16,551 nt of DNA, taken from Bacteroidales bacterium UBA6192. Lineage in GTDB: Bacteria; Bacteroidota; Bacteroidia; Bacteroidales; F082. Every line of letters begins with the position of its first letter. Positions within the stretch are counted from its first letter, which is position 1. Shown here one piece after another: positions 16,355-16,551 of this stretch. The stretch lies in contig DITE01000106.1 in assembly GCA_002422725.1 (NCBI GenBank), positions 1-16,551 on the forward strand, given 5' to 3'. A program made the translations under genes and the position numbers. A model generated the notes under the pieces. It had not been told where the DNA came from, made no database searches, and saw only the letters and a program-made list of their open reading frames with translations.

Positions 16355-16551
16355 CTGAAAGTAGGAAATGTGGGCCTTTTAGCCCCCAAACCCCCTGTTG
16401 CCTTTTGGCCTTAAGGATTCACGCTAATATGTAGTGAAACACACTGTTTTCATCCTGTCATCTCCCCACCAATGTCAATGAACAGCAAAGTTGAAGATCA
16501 GCTGTCGATAAGCTGCGCGGTGGGAGGCCTGCGCGTGCAGCAGCGGTGGCT

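Noticed and set aside
16379..16400. C-rich run (AGCCCCCAAACCCCCT) as a G-quadruplex or regulatory site
   Set aside because: Only two C-runs; it resembles a common intergenic remnant in Bacteroidota and cannot form a standard quadruplex alone.

Overview
The window looks like a chromosomal segment of a Bacteroidota bacterium, probably Bacteroidales-like. The reasons are promoter -7 boxes of the TAnnTTTG type with no strong Shine-Dalgarno sequences, a Sus-type set of periplasmic and lipoprotein glycosidases, a beta-phosphoglucomutase/GH65 fusion, and moderate base composition. I cannot name the genus. Most of the window (115-14508) is one alpha-glucan (starch, maltodextrin, possibly trehalose) utilisation locus built as two divergent operons.

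The leftward operon (5650 down to 115) encodes three proteins without signal peptides: a GH13 enzyme resembling trehalose synthase, a fused beta-phosphoglucomutase/GH65 disaccharide phosphorylase, and a uridine-kinase-like P-loop kinase whose start codon overlaps the end of the fusion gene. Together they suggest a cytoplasmic route: disaccharide (maltose, perhaps interconverted with trehalose) to beta-glucose 1-phosphate plus glucose, then to glucose 6-phosphate. The kinase is a candidate for phosphorylating the freed sugar.

The rightward operon (5941-14508) encodes four exported enzymes: a SusA-like GH13 neopullulanase, two GH31 enzymes with different nucleophile motifs, and a small GH13 alpha-amylase with a probable lipoprotein signal. 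The three gaps between them are all exactly 11 bp, and a clear intrinsic terminator follows at 14534-14564. The divergent control region (5651-5940) holds a -7 box for the leftward operon, a probable promoter for the rightward one, two CAAACGATT(A/G)CGAA boxes spaced 53 bp apart (about five helical turns), and two palindromes next to the promoters. No transporter, SusC/SusD pair or regulator lies inside the window.

The right end is more ordinary: a 487-bp non-coding stretch with two 112-bp direct repeat copies (106/112 identical), a small PF04020-type membrane protein, a NimA-like FMN split-barrel protein, and a convergent MmcQ/YjbR-family gene. The left edge carries an uninterrupted array of twelve heptamers next to the kinase stop codon. 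Nothing here is an obviously new system. The most promising unexplained items are the operon-coupled kinase and the architecture of the divergent control region.
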